Shown here piece by piece: positions 7,845 to 18,313 of a stretch of 35,438 nucleotides of DNA. Origin of the DNA: Paracoccaceae bacterium (lineage in GTDB: Bacteria > Pseudomonadota > Alphaproteobacteria > Rhodobacterales > Rhodobacteraceae); assembly GCA_007120685.1 (NCBI GenBank), contig SKNG01000261.1, forward strand, positions 1-35,438, read 5' to 3'. The stretch's first letter is position 1, and every line of letters starts with the position of its first letter. The notes under the pieces were generated by a model that saw nothing but the letters and a program-made list of their open reading frames with translations, was not told the DNA's origin and did no database searches. The position numbers and the translations under genes are program-made.

Positions 7845-9260
7845 ATGAAATCGGGTAAACTTTTCGCCGCAGGCCTGCTGGGGCTGTCGCTTGCCGGTCT
7901 GGTGGCGCCGGTGGCCGTGCAGGCACAATCGCAGGCGCTGCGCATCACCAATGGCAGCTTCAGTCAGACCCTTGAAGTGGCAATGAACCGCGCGGTGGTC
8001 GTCGACAGCGAGGTCCCCTTCGCGGAACTCTCCATCGCCAATCCGGGCATCGCCGACATTTCCACCCTGTCGGACCGGTCGATCTATGTGCTGGGCAAGG
8101 CGCCGGGGCGCACCACACTGACCATCCTGGCGCCCGATGGCAGCTTAATTTCCAACGTCGAGGTGCGGGTCACACCGGACCTCGCCGAATTCCGCGAGCG
8201 CCTGCGCCAGATTCTGCCCGGCGAATCGATCGAGGTGCGCTCGGCCAATGATGGTATCGTGCTGTCCGGCAACGTCACCTCGATCTCGCGGCTGGACGCG
8301 GCGCTGCAGCTTGCCGAACGCTATGCGCCGGGGCGGGTGTCCAACCTGATGAGCGTCGGCGGCACCCAGCAGGTGATGCTGCGCGTGCGGTTTTCGGAAG
8401 TGCAGCGCAACGTGGCCCGCAACCTGGCGGCCAGCCTTGCCGTTGGCAGCACCAGCCCTTCAGGTTCGTTGCTGGGCAGCGGGGGCTTTTCTTCCGTCGA
8501 TACCGCGCGTGCAGCGCTTTCGGGCAACCCGACGGCCTCTGGCGCGCCGCGTGCCGGTGTCATCAGCGGCTCGCTGGGCATCGGCAGCGTGCAGTTTCAG
8601 GTGTTGCTGGAAGCGCTGGAAAGCAACGGCCTGGCGCGCACCTTGTCCGAGCCCAGCCTGACCGCGCTGTCAGGCCAGGAGGCGGACTTTCTGGCCGGTG
8701 GCGAATTCCCGGTGCCGGTACTGGCCGAAACCGGGCAGGTGACCATCGAATACCGCCCCTTCGGCGTGCAGCTGGCCTTCACCCCGCGCGTGCTCGACGG
8801 CGATGTGATCAATCTGATCCTCAACGCCTCGGTCAGTTCGATCGATCCGTCAACGGTGGCCGCTACTGGTGGCGGGATCCAGATCCCGGCCTTCCGTCGC
8901 CGCCAGACCTCGACCACGGTGGAACTGCGCGACGGCGAGAGCTTTGCCATCGCAGGATTGTTGCAGGATGATTTCCGTGGCGGCACCCGCGCTGTGCCCT
9001 GGCTCAGCGAAATTCCCGTGCTGGGTGCGTTGTTCCGCAGCGCCGAATACCAGCGTGACCAGAGCGAGCTGATCATCTTCGTCACCGCCCATCTGGTTAC
9101 CCCCACCCGTGGCGAGGCACTGATGATGCCCACCGACCGGGTGCGCCTGCCGAACGAAAGCGAGCTGTTCCTGTCCGGCCGGCTGGAAGGTCGCAACGAC
9201 CCCGCCGCAGAGGTGGCACGCCAGGACTTTCGCGGTGGCTACGGCTACGTGATGGATTGA
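7845..9260 (+). CDS. cpaC: Tad pilus outer-membrane secretin CpaC (RcpA)
   Basis: A 471-residue secretin that forms the ring-shaped outer-membrane pore for the Flp pilus. A Sec signal peptide spans residues 1-27 and ends AVQA. The N-terminal pilus/secretin domain is at about 30-120. A BON-like segment (IVLSGNVTSISRLDAALQLA) lies at about 135-155. The secretin domain covers about 175-425, with VPVLAETGQVT and the family signature VPWLSEIPVLGALFRS near 383-398. GAGGCAGG lies 6 bases before the ATG. Its TGA is at 9258-9260, and the next gene begins 29 bases later, so the two are co-transcribed. Confidence 0.93.
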   Translation: MKSGKLFAAGLLGLSLAGLVAPVAVQAQSQALRITNGSFSQTLEVAMNRAVVVDSEVPFAELSIANPGIADISTLSDRSIYVLGKAPGRTTLTILAPDGSLISNVEVRVTPDLAEFRERLRQILPGESIEVRSANDGIVLSGNVTSISRLDAALQLAERYAPGRVSNLMSVGGTQQVMLRVRFSEVQRNVARNLAASLAVGSTSPSGSLLGSGGFSSVDTARAALSGNPTASGAPRAGVISGSLGIGSVQFQVLLEALESNGLARTLSEPSLTALSGQEADFLAGGEFPVPVLAETGQVTIEYRPFGVQLAFTPRVLDGDVINLILNASVSSIDPSTVAATGGGIQIPAFRRRQTSTTVELRDGESFAIAGLLQDDFRGGTRAVPWLSEIPVLGALFRSAEYQRDQSELIIFVTAHLVTPTRGEALMMPTDRVRLPNESELFLSGRLEGRNDPAAEVARQDFRGGYGYVMD

Positions 9261-9289
9261 TCAGGACGCAGGGAACGAGGGAGCGCCCC

Positions 9290-9907
9290 ATGCCGATAAC
9301 CCGCCGTTTCTTCCTGGCCGCGCTGGCCGCCGTTCCGGTTGCCGCCTGCGACAGGGCTCTTCCGATGGGCGAGGACGGCCTGATCGGAGGGCTGGGCGAG
9401 CCGTCCGACCACAACCTGAGGGTGCAGACCGGGCAGTTGCCCTATGCCATGAACCTCGGCGAGCGCTTCGCCCGCGAAGTGCCGACCACGATCAACTTTG
9501 CCTTCGACAGCGCCGCGCTGGATGCCGAGGCGCAGGGGATCCTGCGCCGTCAGGCCGGCTGGATGCGGCAGTTTCCGGAACTGTCTTTCCGGGTCTTCGG
9601 CCATGCCGATCTGGTGGGGCCATCGGCCTATAACCGCCGGCTGGGGATGCGCCGGGCACGCGCCGCCGTGGCCTATCTGCGCCGTCAGGGCGTTGGCCAG
9701 GCAAGGCTGGAGGCCGTTGTCTCGTTGGGCGACACCCAGCCGTTGATCTTTACCCGTGGGCGCGAGCGACAGAACCGGCGGGTTGTGACCGAGGTGTCGG
9801 GCTTCATGCAGCGCCATCCCACGGTGATGAGCGGCCAGTATGCGCAGATCATCCAGCGCGAATTCGTCGAAAGCGCGACCTGGGAACATCCCTTGACCCG
9901 GCGCTGA
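9290..9907 (+). CDS. OmpA-like peptidoglycan-binding lipoprotein of the Tad locus
   Basis: A 205-residue lipoprotein. Residues 1-21 form a signal peptide ending in the lipobox PVAAC, so the mature protein begins with a lipidated Cys. The OmpA-like domain occupies about 65-175: INFAFDSAALD, then GHAD, YNRRLGMRRARAAVAYLRRQG and RERQNRRV, with the Asp and Arg that contact diaminopimelate in this fold. In Rhodobacterales Tad loci such a protein sits where CpaD is found in other groups, and it probably ties the secretin complex to the cell wall. I use the ATG at 9290, after GAGGGA, rather than the upstream TTG at 9257 that overlaps cpaC. Confidence 0.85.
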   Translation: MPITRRFFLAALAAVPVAACDRALPMGEDGLIGGLGEPSDHNLRVQTGQLPYAMNLGERFAREVPTTINFAFDSAALDAEAQGILRRQAGWMRQFPELSFRVFGHADLVGPSAYNRRLGMRRARAAVAYLRRQGVGQARLEAVVSLGDTQPLIFTRGRERQNRRVVTEVSGFMQRHPTVMSGQYAQIIQREFVESATWEHPLTRR

Positions 9908-9938
9908 CGGACCGCACGCGCAGCAATCCTGTTCCGCG

Positions 9939-9985
9939 CCGATGACGCCGCGCCCGGCCGCAAGGCCGCGGCGCGGCGTCATCGG
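9939..9985 (+). terminator. Long perfect hairpin after the OmpA-like gene
   Basis: CCGATGACGCCGCGCC (9939-9954) pairs without mismatch with 9970-9985. Inside it, CGGCC-gcaa-GGCCG extends the stem by 5 base pairs, with one bulged C. No T run follows, so it is not a standard intrinsic terminator. It may instead terminate weakly, stabilise the upstream mRNA, or reduce readthrough into cpaE. The rest of the 9908-10240 gap shows no gene. Confidence 0.6.
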
Positions 9986-10240
9986 CTTGCGCGCGTCGGG
10001 CCTGGGCAGCATGTGCCGACGGCTGATTTCCACAGTGGCGACAAGCCTGTCCTGAACAGGGAAATCGTTCGCGAATTTACCCGTTTTGGCCCCAATCTCG
10101 CCAAGATCATCGTCAAACATCAAGGCATGCCAGGGTACTTGCCGCTGGCCGACCCGCCACATTTGCGGGCCGGGCAGTGGTTCAGGCCCCGATCCTGACC
10201 AGTGCCTCTTGCCGGAAGGCATGCAAACGAGGAGACGATG

Positions 10241-11491
10241 ATGTCCAGCACTGCCGCGATGAAGCCGGAAACGGCCCCCATCCGCGCCTGCACCGTATCG
10301 CGGGACGTTCAGAATTTCGATCTGCTGATCGAGGACATGGAAATGGAACTGGGCGAGGCCTGGGGCGATCTCACCCTGTCGAACGCCATGAAGTTCCTTG
10401 ATCAGCCCGACGCCCGCAATCTGGAATTCCTGGCCATCGCGCTGGATGACGAGGATGCGGGCAGCATGCCGCAGATCGAGGCGATCATCCAGCGGGCGCG
10501 CGGGTTGAACATCGACGTGATCCTGATCGCCGAGGAACTGGGACCCATTGTCCTGCACCGGCTGTTGCGCTTCGGCGCCAGCGATTTCGTGCCCTATCCG
10601 CTGCCGGAAGGCGCGCTGCATGACGCGATCGAGCGTACCCGGCAGGCTAGCTTCACCCCCGGTGCCGGGGCCAACGGCACGGCGCCCCCGCCTGCGCCGC
10701 ATCTGGGCGGCAAGAAGGGCACCGTCCTGGCGGTGCAACCGCTGGCCGGCGGTGCCGGGGCCACAACCTTCGCGGTGAACCTGGCCTGGGAACTGGCCGG
10801 TCAGGGCGGCAACGAGGCGCCTTCCGTCTGCGTGCTCGATTTCGACCTGCAGACCGGCTCGGTTTCCACCTATCTGGATCTGGCGCGCACCGAGCGGGTG
10901 TTCGAACTGCTGTCGAACACCGCCGTAATGGACCGGGATTTCTTCCTCAGCACGCTGCAGACCTATAACGAGAAGCTGAAGGTGCTGACCGCCGCTGCCG
11001 ACATGCTGCCGCTGGATCTGATCACGCCTGACGATATCGAACGGGTGGTCGAGATGGCGCGGGCCAATTTCGACTTCGTCGTGATCGACATGCCCGGCAC
11101 CGTGGTCCAGTGGACCGAGACCGTGCTTTCCGCGGCCGATTGCTATTTCGCCATGATGGAGCTGGACATGCGCTCGGCGCAGAACGCGCTGCGCCTGATC
11201 CGCGCCCTGAAGGCCGAGGAACTGCCGATGGACAGCCTGCGCTATGTCCTCAACCGCGCGCCGAAATTCACCGACCTTTCGGGCAAGGCCCGCGCCCGCC
11301 GAATGGCCGAAAGCCTGGACATCTCTTTCGAGATGATGCTGCCCGACGGCACCTATCAGGTGACCCACGCCAATGACCACGGCCTGCCGCTGGCGGAGAT
11401 GGCACCGAAGAACCCGCTGCTGAAGGAAATCCGCAAGACCGCGCAGGCGATCATCGAGTCGCGCCGGAACGCGGCCCAGGCCGCGGCCTGA
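10241..11491 (+). CDS. cpaE: Tad pilus localisation ATPase CpaE/TadZ
   Basis: A 416-residue ParA/MinD-superfamily protein that recruits the Tad machine to its cell site. Residues 1-130 resemble the atypical receiver domain of TadZ. The ATPase domain follows after a Gly/Pro linker. Its P-loop is degenerate, LAGGAGATTFAVNLA at about residues 168-182, where standard members read KGGVGKT; such deviant P-loops are known in TadZ. Later motifs include VCVLDFDLQTGSVSTYLDL and FVVIDMPG. The start is ambiguous between ATGs at 10238 and 10241; GAGGAG is better spaced for 10241. A 333-base gap separates it from the lipoprotein gene, and cpaF begins 11 bases after its stop. Confidence 0.9.
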   Translation: MSSTAAMKPETAPIRACTVSRDVQNFDLLIEDMEMELGEAWGDLTLSNAMKFLDQPDARNLEFLAIALDDEDAGSMPQIEAIIQRARGLNIDVILIAEELGPIVLHRLLRFGASDFVPYPLPEGALHDAIERTRQASFTPGAGANGTAPPPAPHLGGKKGTVLAVQPLAGGAGATTFAVNLAWELAGQGGNEAPSVCVLDFDLQTGSVSTYLDLARTERVFELLSNTAVMDRDFFLSTLQTYNEKLKVLTAAADMLPLDLITPDDIERVVEMARANFDFVVIDMPGTVVQWTETVLSAADCYFAMMELDMRSAQNALRLIRALKAEELPMDSLRYVLNRAPKFTDLSGKARARRMAESLDISFEMMLPDGTYQVTHANDHGLPLAEMAPKNPLLKEIRKTAQAIIESRRNAAQAAA

Positions 11492-11502
11492 GGGGGACAG
11501 AC

Positions 11503-12968
<1,466 letters not shown>

Positions 12969-12972
<4 letters not shown>

Positions 12973-13937
12973 ACATCGATCCAACCCTCGTCATCTATAT
13001 CCTGATCTTCGCCGGCATCCTGCTGCTGGTCGAGGCGATCTATCTGATGATCTTTGGCCGCTCGATCAGCCTGCATAGCCGGATGAATCGCCGCCTGGAA
13101 AAGATGGATGCCAAGAACAGCCGGGTCGAGGTGATCGAATCGCTGCGCAAGGAGATCACCCAGCACCAGCGCAGCACGGGCATTCCCTTCTACTCGCTGC
13201 TGGCCGAAAAGGCGCTCAAGGCGCAGATTGCCTTTTCGCCCCTGATGCTGATTTTGATGATGGTGGTCCTGGCCGGTACCGCCTTCCTGGCGCTCAGCCT
13301 GGCGACCGAGGCCGCGACCAGTTTGCGCGCCGGGCTGTCGGTGGTGATGGGGGTGGGGGCGATCTGGTTCTGGGTCTCGTCCAAGGCCAACAAGCGGCTG
13401 AGCATGATCGAGTCACAGTTGCCCGACGCCATCGATCTGATCGTGCGCGGGCTGCGCGTGGGCCATCCGTTCAGCCATGCGCTAAGCGCCGCCGCGCGCG
13501 AGATCGCGGACCCCTTGGGCACCGAACTGGGCCTGATCGCCGACGAGGGCGCCTATGGCCGCGATCTGGGCGAGGCGCTGATGGCCTTTGCGCAACGCAT
13601 GGACATGCAGGACCTGCGTTTTCTGGCGGTGGCAGTCAGCATCCAGCAGCAGTCCGGCGGCAATCTGGCCGATATCCTGGACGGGCTGTCGAAAGTGGTG
13701 CGCGCCCGGTTCAAGCTGTTCCGGAAGGTCAGGGCCATTACCGCCGAGGCGAAATGGTCCGGCATGTTCCTGTCCGGCTTTCCCATCGTGGCGATGCTAA
13801 TGATCTCGCTGATCAAGCCGGACTATTATGACGACGTCAAGGAGACCGCGCTGTTCGTTCCCATGGCGCTCGTGGTGTTCGCCCTGTTGATCGTGAACGT
13901 GCTCTACATGCGCAAGATGGTCAACATCAAGGTCTGA
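12969..13937 (+). CDS. tadB: Tad pilus inner-membrane platform protein TadB
   Basis: A 322-residue polytopic protein of the GspF family. There is one N-terminal membrane helix (residues 5-28), two more at about 83-106 and 115-132, the cytoplasmic T2SSF domain at about 145-260 (LPDAIDLIVRGLRVGHPFSHAL, QQSGGNLADIL), and two C-terminal helices at about 265-285 and 295-318. Together with TadC it forms the platform on which CpaF acts. It overlaps cpaF by four bases, and tadC starts 16 bases after its stop. Confidence 0.93.
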
Positions 13938-13953
13938 GCGGAGAGGACAGCAG

Positions 13954-14931
13954 ATGGATACGTTTTTTCAGGGTCTTACGATGCCGCTTGGGATGACCGT
14001 TCTGATCGCTGTGGCGGGGATGTTCCTGGTCGGTTTCTCGGTGGTCGGTGGCCGGCAGGAAAGGCCCGATCCGATGACCCGCCTGCGCGAACAGGTGCGC
14101 ACCGGCCGTTCCGCCCCGCGCAGTACGCTGTCTCGGCGCGAGGAGTCGAACGAGCTTCAGAAGCGGCTGGAAAAGTTCAAGTCGTTCCTTGAACCGGCCA
14201 CCGAACAGGAACGGGATGCCGCGCGGCTGGAAATGATCCAGGCCGGCTACGTGGGCCGCAACGCGGTGCGCGATTTCCACGCTGCGAAATTCATCATGGC
14301 GCTCGGCGGGTTGTTGCTGGGGCTTGCCTTCTTCATGGTGACGTCGGACGATCAGGAACGGTCGCTTCTGATGACCGTGCTGCCGATCATGGCGCCGACG
14401 CTGGTGGGCTATTACGTGCCCATCTACTGGGTCAACAAACGCCGCGCCGAACGTCAGGATCAGATTGCCTCCGGCTTTCCGGACGCGCTGGACATGCTGC
14501 TGATCTGCACCGAGGCCGGGCAATCGCTGGATCAGTCCATCAATCGTGTCGGCAAGGAATTGCAGGCCGGCTACCCGGCACTGGCCGAGGAATTTGCCAC
14601 CGTCACGCATGAGACCCGCGCCGGCAAGGACCGGATGGAAGTGCTGAAGGACATGGGCGAACGCTGCGGTAACCCGGATATCCGATCCTTTGCCACGGTG
14701 ATGATCCAATCGGCGACCTATGGCACCTCGGTCGCCGATGCGCTGCGCGTCTATGCCGCCGAAATGCGTGACAAGCGCGTCATGCTGGCCGAGGAAAAGG
14801 CCAATGTGCTGCCTACCAAGTTGACACTCGGCACAATGCTGTTCACCGTGCCCCCGTTGCTGATCATCCTGGTCGGCCCCTCGGTGCATGGCGTGGTCAC
14901 TATGCTCGGTTCGTCAGATTTCGGCCTGTGA
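13954..14931 (+). CDS. tadC: Tad pilus inner-membrane platform protein TadC
   Basis: A 325-residue GspF-family partner of TadB. Predicted membrane helices are near residues 8-27, 112-130, 140-160 and 290-312. The T2SSF domain (FPDALDMLLICTEAGQSL) starts near residue 177. GGAGAGGA precedes the ATG. The stop TGA shares its last base with the tadD ATG at 14931, so the genes are translationally coupled. Confidence 0.92.
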   Translation: MDTFFQGLTMPLGMTVLIAVAGMFLVGFSVVGGRQERPDPMTRLREQVRTGRSAPRSTLSRREESNELQKRLEKFKSFLEPATEQERDAARLEMIQAGYVGRNAVRDFHAAKFIMALGGLLLGLAFFMVTSDDQERSLLMTVLPIMAPTLVGYYVPIYWVNKRRAERQDQIASGFPDALDMLLICTEAGQSLDQSINRVGKELQAGYPALAEEFATVTHETRAGKDRMEVLKDMGERCGNPDIRSFATVMIQSATYGTSVADALRVYAAEMRDKRVMLAEEKANVLPTKLTLGTMLFTVPPLLIILVGPSVHGVVTMLGSSDFGL

Positions 14932-15497
14932 TGGCCAGACGCTGCGCGGTGGCTGTGCTGGCCTTGGCGCTGGCCGGTTGTGCCGGCGGCGGGGATAACC
15001 CGCTGTCAGACTTCCCGCCTGACCGCTTGCCGGGCGGCGCGATTAGCATTGACGAGGCCGTGGACGGGCTGGAGGTCGGTCACCGCCTGATGGCGGCGGG
15101 CGAGTTCGATCTGGCGCTCAGTGCCTATTTCCGCGCCGCCGCGCAGCAGGGGCCCACGGTTGATGTGCTGTCGGCCATCGGTTCAGCCAATCTGCGGCTG
15201 GGACGGTTGGGTCAGGCCGAACAGATGCTGCGCCGCGCTGTCGAGCGTGATCCGGAATTCGTGCCGGCGCTCAACAACCTGGGCGTGGTGATGGTGGAAC
15301 GCCAGCAGTGGGGGCAGGCGCGGCACTATTTCCAGACCGCCTTTGCCGTCGACAGTGGTCGCGCGCCAGAAATTCGCGAAAACCTGCGACTTGCGCTCGC
15401 AAATCTGCAGGATTCGGGCTATAGTGAGCAAAACAACGATAATTTCGCTCTGGTACGGCGCGGCGACGGACGTTTCCTTCTTCTCGCTACACCCTAG
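14931..15497 (+). CDS. tadD: Tad pilus TPR lipoprotein TadD
   Basis: A 188-residue lipoprotein. The signal peptide ends at the lipobox LALAGC, about residue 18. Three tetratricopeptide-like repeats follow from about residue 45 (HRLMAAGEFDLALSAYFRAA, GSANLRLGRLGQAEQMLRRAV, NNLGVVMVERQQWGQARHYF). TadD-type lipoproteins are required for pilus assembly, probably as outer-membrane pilotin-like or scaffold factors. The ATG at 14931 is preferred to the GTG one codon upstream, which lies inside tadC. The last ~25 codons are AT-richer than the rest and may hold a promoter for the next gene. Confidence 0.85.
   Translation: MARRCAVAVLALALAGCAGGGDNPLSDFPPDRLPGGAISIDEAVDGLEVGHRLMAAGEFDLALSAYFRAAAQQGPTVDVLSAIGSANLRLGRLGQAEQMLRRAVERDPEFVPALNNLGVVMVERQQWGQARHYFQTAFAVDSGRAPEIRENLRLALANLQDSGYSEQNNDNFALVRRGDGRFLLLATP
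15397..15425 (+). promoter_or_regulatory. Possible internal promoter inside tadD
   Basis: TATAGT (15420-15425) lies 17 bases after TCGCAA (15397-15402), which matches the -35 consensus only in part. The stretch is AT-rich for this locus and about 100 bases before the next ATG. Weak evidence. Confidence 0.25.
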
Positions 15498-15522
15498 AGC
15501 ATCGAGCAGTGAAGGAACCGAC

Positions 15523-16365
15523 ATGCGCTCTATCCAGCGGGTAGCAGTATGTCTGCTGGCGCTTGGCCTTCTGGCCGGGTGCGAGCAGTCTCGTCACGCA
15601 CAGACGGCGCGGGCCATCGACAGCGTTGCCGATATAGACCAGGAAAACATGGCCGAAATGATGCTGGCCGTTTCCGACCCGCGCGAGGCGGTGACCTGGT
15701 TTCGTCAGGCCGCCGACGCCGACCCCGAAAGGCTGAGTTTGCAGCGCGGCCTGGCCCGCTCGCTGGCCCGTTCGGGGCAGGCAGAGGAGTCGATACCGGT
15801 CTGGGACCGCGTGATCGCCCATGCCGAGGCGACGCTGGACGATCAGGTGCAACTGGCCGATGCCCATATCCGCGCCAGCAACTGGGATCAGGCGCGCGCC
15901 GTGCTCGATGCCATCCCGCCCACGCATGAAACCTATCAGCGCTACCGGCTGGAGGCGATGCTGGCCGACTCCCGGCAGCAATGGGACCGCGCCGACCATT
16001 TCTACGAGGTCGCCGCCGGCCTGACCCCGCGGCCCGCCGGGGTTCTGAACAACTGGGGCTTTTCGCGCCTGACCCGAGGCGATGCGCGCGGTGCCGAGCG
16101 GCTGTTCATCGATGCCCTGCGTCACCAGCCTTCGCTCTATACTGCCAAGAACAACCTGGTGCTGGCCCGCGCCGCGCAGCGCCGGTACGAACTGCCGGTC
16201 ATGGAAATCACCCAGACCGAACGCGCGCAGCTTCTGCACACCATGGCACTGGCGGCGATCCGGCAGGGCGATGTCTCGGTCGGCCGGGCGCTGTTGCAAG
16301 AAGCCATCGCCACCCATCCGCAGCATTTCGAGCCCGCGGTGCTGGCACTGCGCGCGCTGGGCTGA
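15523..16365 (+). CDS. Second TPR lipoprotein of the Tad locus
   Basis: A 280-residue lipoprotein with a signal peptide ending LLAGC (lipobox, Cys at about 20). It consists of TPR-like helical repeats from about residue 45 to the end (REAVTWFRQAADADPE, EESIPVWDRVIAHAE, GVLNNWGFSRLTRGDARGAE, ALLQEAIATHPQHFEPA). A TPR protein at this place is usual in Rhodobacterales Tad loci and is presumed to help assembly in the periplasm. The ATG at 15523 has GAAGGA 6 bases upstream and begins a proper signal peptide; a longer reading from 15343 would overlap tadD and spoil it. The prepilin peptidase gene starts 16 bases after the stop. Confidence 0.85.
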   Translation: MRSIQRVAVCLLALGLLAGCEQSRHAQTARAIDSVADIDQENMAEMMLAVSDPREAVTWFRQAADADPERLSLQRGLARSLARSGQAEESIPVWDRVIAHAEATLDDQVQLADAHIRASNWDQARAVLDAIPPTHETYQRYRLEAMLADSRQQWDRADHFYEVAAGLTPRPAGVLNNWGFSRLTRGDARGAERLFIDALRHQPSLYTAKNNLVLARAAQRRYELPVMEITQTERAQLLHTMALAAIRQGDVSVGRALLQEAIATHPQHFEPAVLALRALG

Positions 16366-16381
16366 CGGCGGGACCGGGCAG

Positions 16382-16882
16382 ATGATGATGTCGCAATCCG
16401 CCTCCGCCGCGCTCTGGCTGCTTGTCCTTGCCACGCCGGTTGCGCTTTGGGTCGTCTACAGCGACCTGAGATCGATGCGCATTCCCAACCTGGCGGTGCT
16501 GGCGCTGCTCGTCATCTTCGCGGTGGTTGGCCTTCTTACCCTGCCGATATCCACCTGGGCCTGGGCCTGGCTGCATTTCGCGGTGGTGTTGCTGATCGGC
16601 TTCCTGCTCAGCCTCACCGGCGGGTTCGGTGCGGGCGACGCCAAGTTCGCCGCTGCCATGGCGCCCTTCGTGGCACTGGGCGATCTGCGGCTTTTTCTGG
16701 TGTTGCTGGGCGCGGTGATCGTCAGCGCCTTCGTCGCGCATCGGCTGGCGCGCCGCATTACCCCCCTTCGGCGCCTCGCCCCGCATTGGGAAAGCTGGGA
16801 ACGAAAAGAGTTCCCGATGGGCCTCGCGCTGGGTCCGACGTTAATCTTTTATCTGGCTTTGGCCAGCATCTATGGCAGTTGA
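16382..16882 (+). CDS. cpaA: Prepilin peptidase CpaA (TadV)
   Basis: A 166-residue A24-family membrane aspartic protease that removes the leader from Flp prepilin. It has about five hydrophobic helices. The first catalytic Asp is in VVYSDLRSMRIPN (about residue 28) and the second is in the GxGD motif GFGAGDAKF (about residue 87). As in other Tad-type peptidases, it lacks the N-terminal methyltransferase domain of PilD. Three ATGs stand in a row at 16382-16390 and any could be the start. It is the final clear pilus gene of the operon; an AAA+ ATPase gene follows 36 bases later. Confidence 0.9.
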   Translation: MMMSQSASAALWLLVLATPVALWVVYSDLRSMRIPNLAVLALLVIFAVVGLLTLPISTWAWAWLHFAVVLLIGFLLSLTGGFGAGDAKFAAAMAPFVALGDLRLFLVLLGAVIVSAFVAHRLARRITPLRRLAPHWESWERKEFPMGLALGPTLIFYLALASIYGS

Positions 16883-16918
16883 CCGGCCTCAGCCCGGCCT
16901 TGTAGCAGGAGTCTTGTC

Positions 16919-18238
16919 ATGAACATCATGGCCAATCACCCCGCCATCACCCCGCCGCCGCTGCCGGCAAAGCTGGAGAACAACAATCTTCCGCTTACGC
17001 TGATGCGCGACATCCTGATGAAGACCATCTATCGACGCTCGCTTACCAGCGCTTCGGAAATCGCCAAGGCCGTCTGCCTGCCGTTTGCCCAGGTCATGGA
17101 ACTGATCGATGCCGCCCGCGCCGAGCATTTGCTGGAGGTCACGGGCAGCCTTCATGCCAATAGCGACAACAAGGAGATCGGCTTTCAGTTGACCGAGGCG
17201 GGCCGCCGCCACGCGCTGGCCGCTTTGGCGCTGTCGGAATACTACGGGCCGATGCCGGTGCCGCTGGATGATTACGCCCAGCAAGTGAAACGCCAGTCGA
17301 TCCGCAGCATCAGGCTGACCCGCACCGAATTGCAGAAATCGATGGGTGACCTGATCCTGCCGCCGGGGCTGATGGCGACGCTGGGACCGGCGGTCACCTC
17401 GGGCCGGTCGATCCTGCTCTACGGTCCGCCGGGCAACGGCAAATCCTCCATCGCCAATGGCATCCGCGATGCGCTGGGCGATCATATCTATGTGCCCCAT
17501 GCCGTGGCCCATGCCGGGCAGGTGATCGCCGTCTTCGATCCGGTGGTGCACAACCTGGTGCCGGAACCGGCCGAGACCGGCAATCGCCTGCGGCTGAGCA
17601 GCTTGCGCCATGACCCCCGCTATGTGCTGTGCGAACGCCCCACGGTGATGACCGGGGGCGAACTGACGCTGGACATGCTGGAGCTGAAATACAACGCCAC
17701 TGCCCGCACCTATCAGGCGCCCTTGCAGTTCAAGGCTACCGGCGGCGTGTTCATCGTCGACGACCTTGGCCGCCAGGAAGAGCCGCCCCAGGCGTTGATC
17801 AACCGCTGGATCGTGCCGATGGAGATGAATTACGACATCCTGTCGCTGCAATCGGGCGAGAAGTTCCTGGTGCCCTTCGATACGCTGGTGATCTTTTCCA
17901 CCAACTTCCACCCCAACGAGATCTTCGACCAGGCCGCGCTGCGCCGGATCTTCTACAAGATCAAGATCGACGGGCCGGACCAGGAGGATTTCCTGAAGAT
18001 TTTCGCCCTCGTCGCGCGCAAGCGCCGGATACCGCTGAACGAGGATGCGCTGATCCATCTGCTGGAAAAGAAGTATCCCGCCATCGACAATGTCTATGCC
18101 AATTATCAGCCGATATTCCTGATCGACCAGATGATCTCGATCTGCCAGTTCGAAGGCAAACCCTATCACATGACGCCCGCCCTGATCGATCGGGCCTGGG
18201 ACAACATGTTCGTCCGCGACGAGGAGATCGTGAAATAA
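16919..18238 (+). CDS. Winged-helix/AAA+ ATPase downstream of the Tad locus
   Basis: A 439-residue protein. Residues 24-115 look like a winged helix-turn-helix domain (RDILMKTIYRRSL, ASEIAKAVCLPFAQVMELID, FQLTEAGRRHAL). An AAA+ ATPase follows: Walker A GPPGNGKSS at 169-177, Walker B GVFIVDD at about 276-282, and a sensor-1 Asn in FSTN at about 329. This architecture is known from conserved alphaproteobacterial proteins of unknown function. No sigma-54 GAFTGA loop is visible, so it is not an NtrC-type activator. CAGGAG lies 8 bases before the ATG. With only 36 bases after cpaA it is probably in the pilus operon, and a remodelling or regulatory role for the pilus is inference from position. Confidence 0.75.
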   Translation: MNIMANHPAITPPPLPAKLENNNLPLTLMRDILMKTIYRRSLTSASEIAKAVCLPFAQVMELIDAARAEHLLEVTGSLHANSDNKEIGFQLTEAGRRHALAALALSEYYGPMPVPLDDYAQQVKRQSIRSIRLTRTELQKSMGDLILPPGLMATLGPAVTSGRSILLYGPPGNGKSSIANGIRDALGDHIYVPHAVAHAGQVIAVFDPVVHNLVPEPAETGNRLRLSSLRHDPRYVLCERPTVMTGGELTLDMLELKYNATARTYQAPLQFKATGGVFIVDDLGRQEEPPQALINRWIVPMEMNYDILSLQSGEKFLVPFDTLVIFSTNFHPNEIFDQAALRRIFYKIKIDGPDQEDFLKIFALVARKRRIPLNEDALIHLLEKKYPAIDNVYANYQPIFLIDQMISICQFEGKPYHMTPALIDRAWDNMFVRDEEIVK

Positions 18239-18313
18239 CGCAAGGTCCGGGTTGCAGGGCCGTGGCCTGCAAGGTCTGATGTGCGCGCCACCGCCGTCAC
18301 GCAGGAACCTGCC

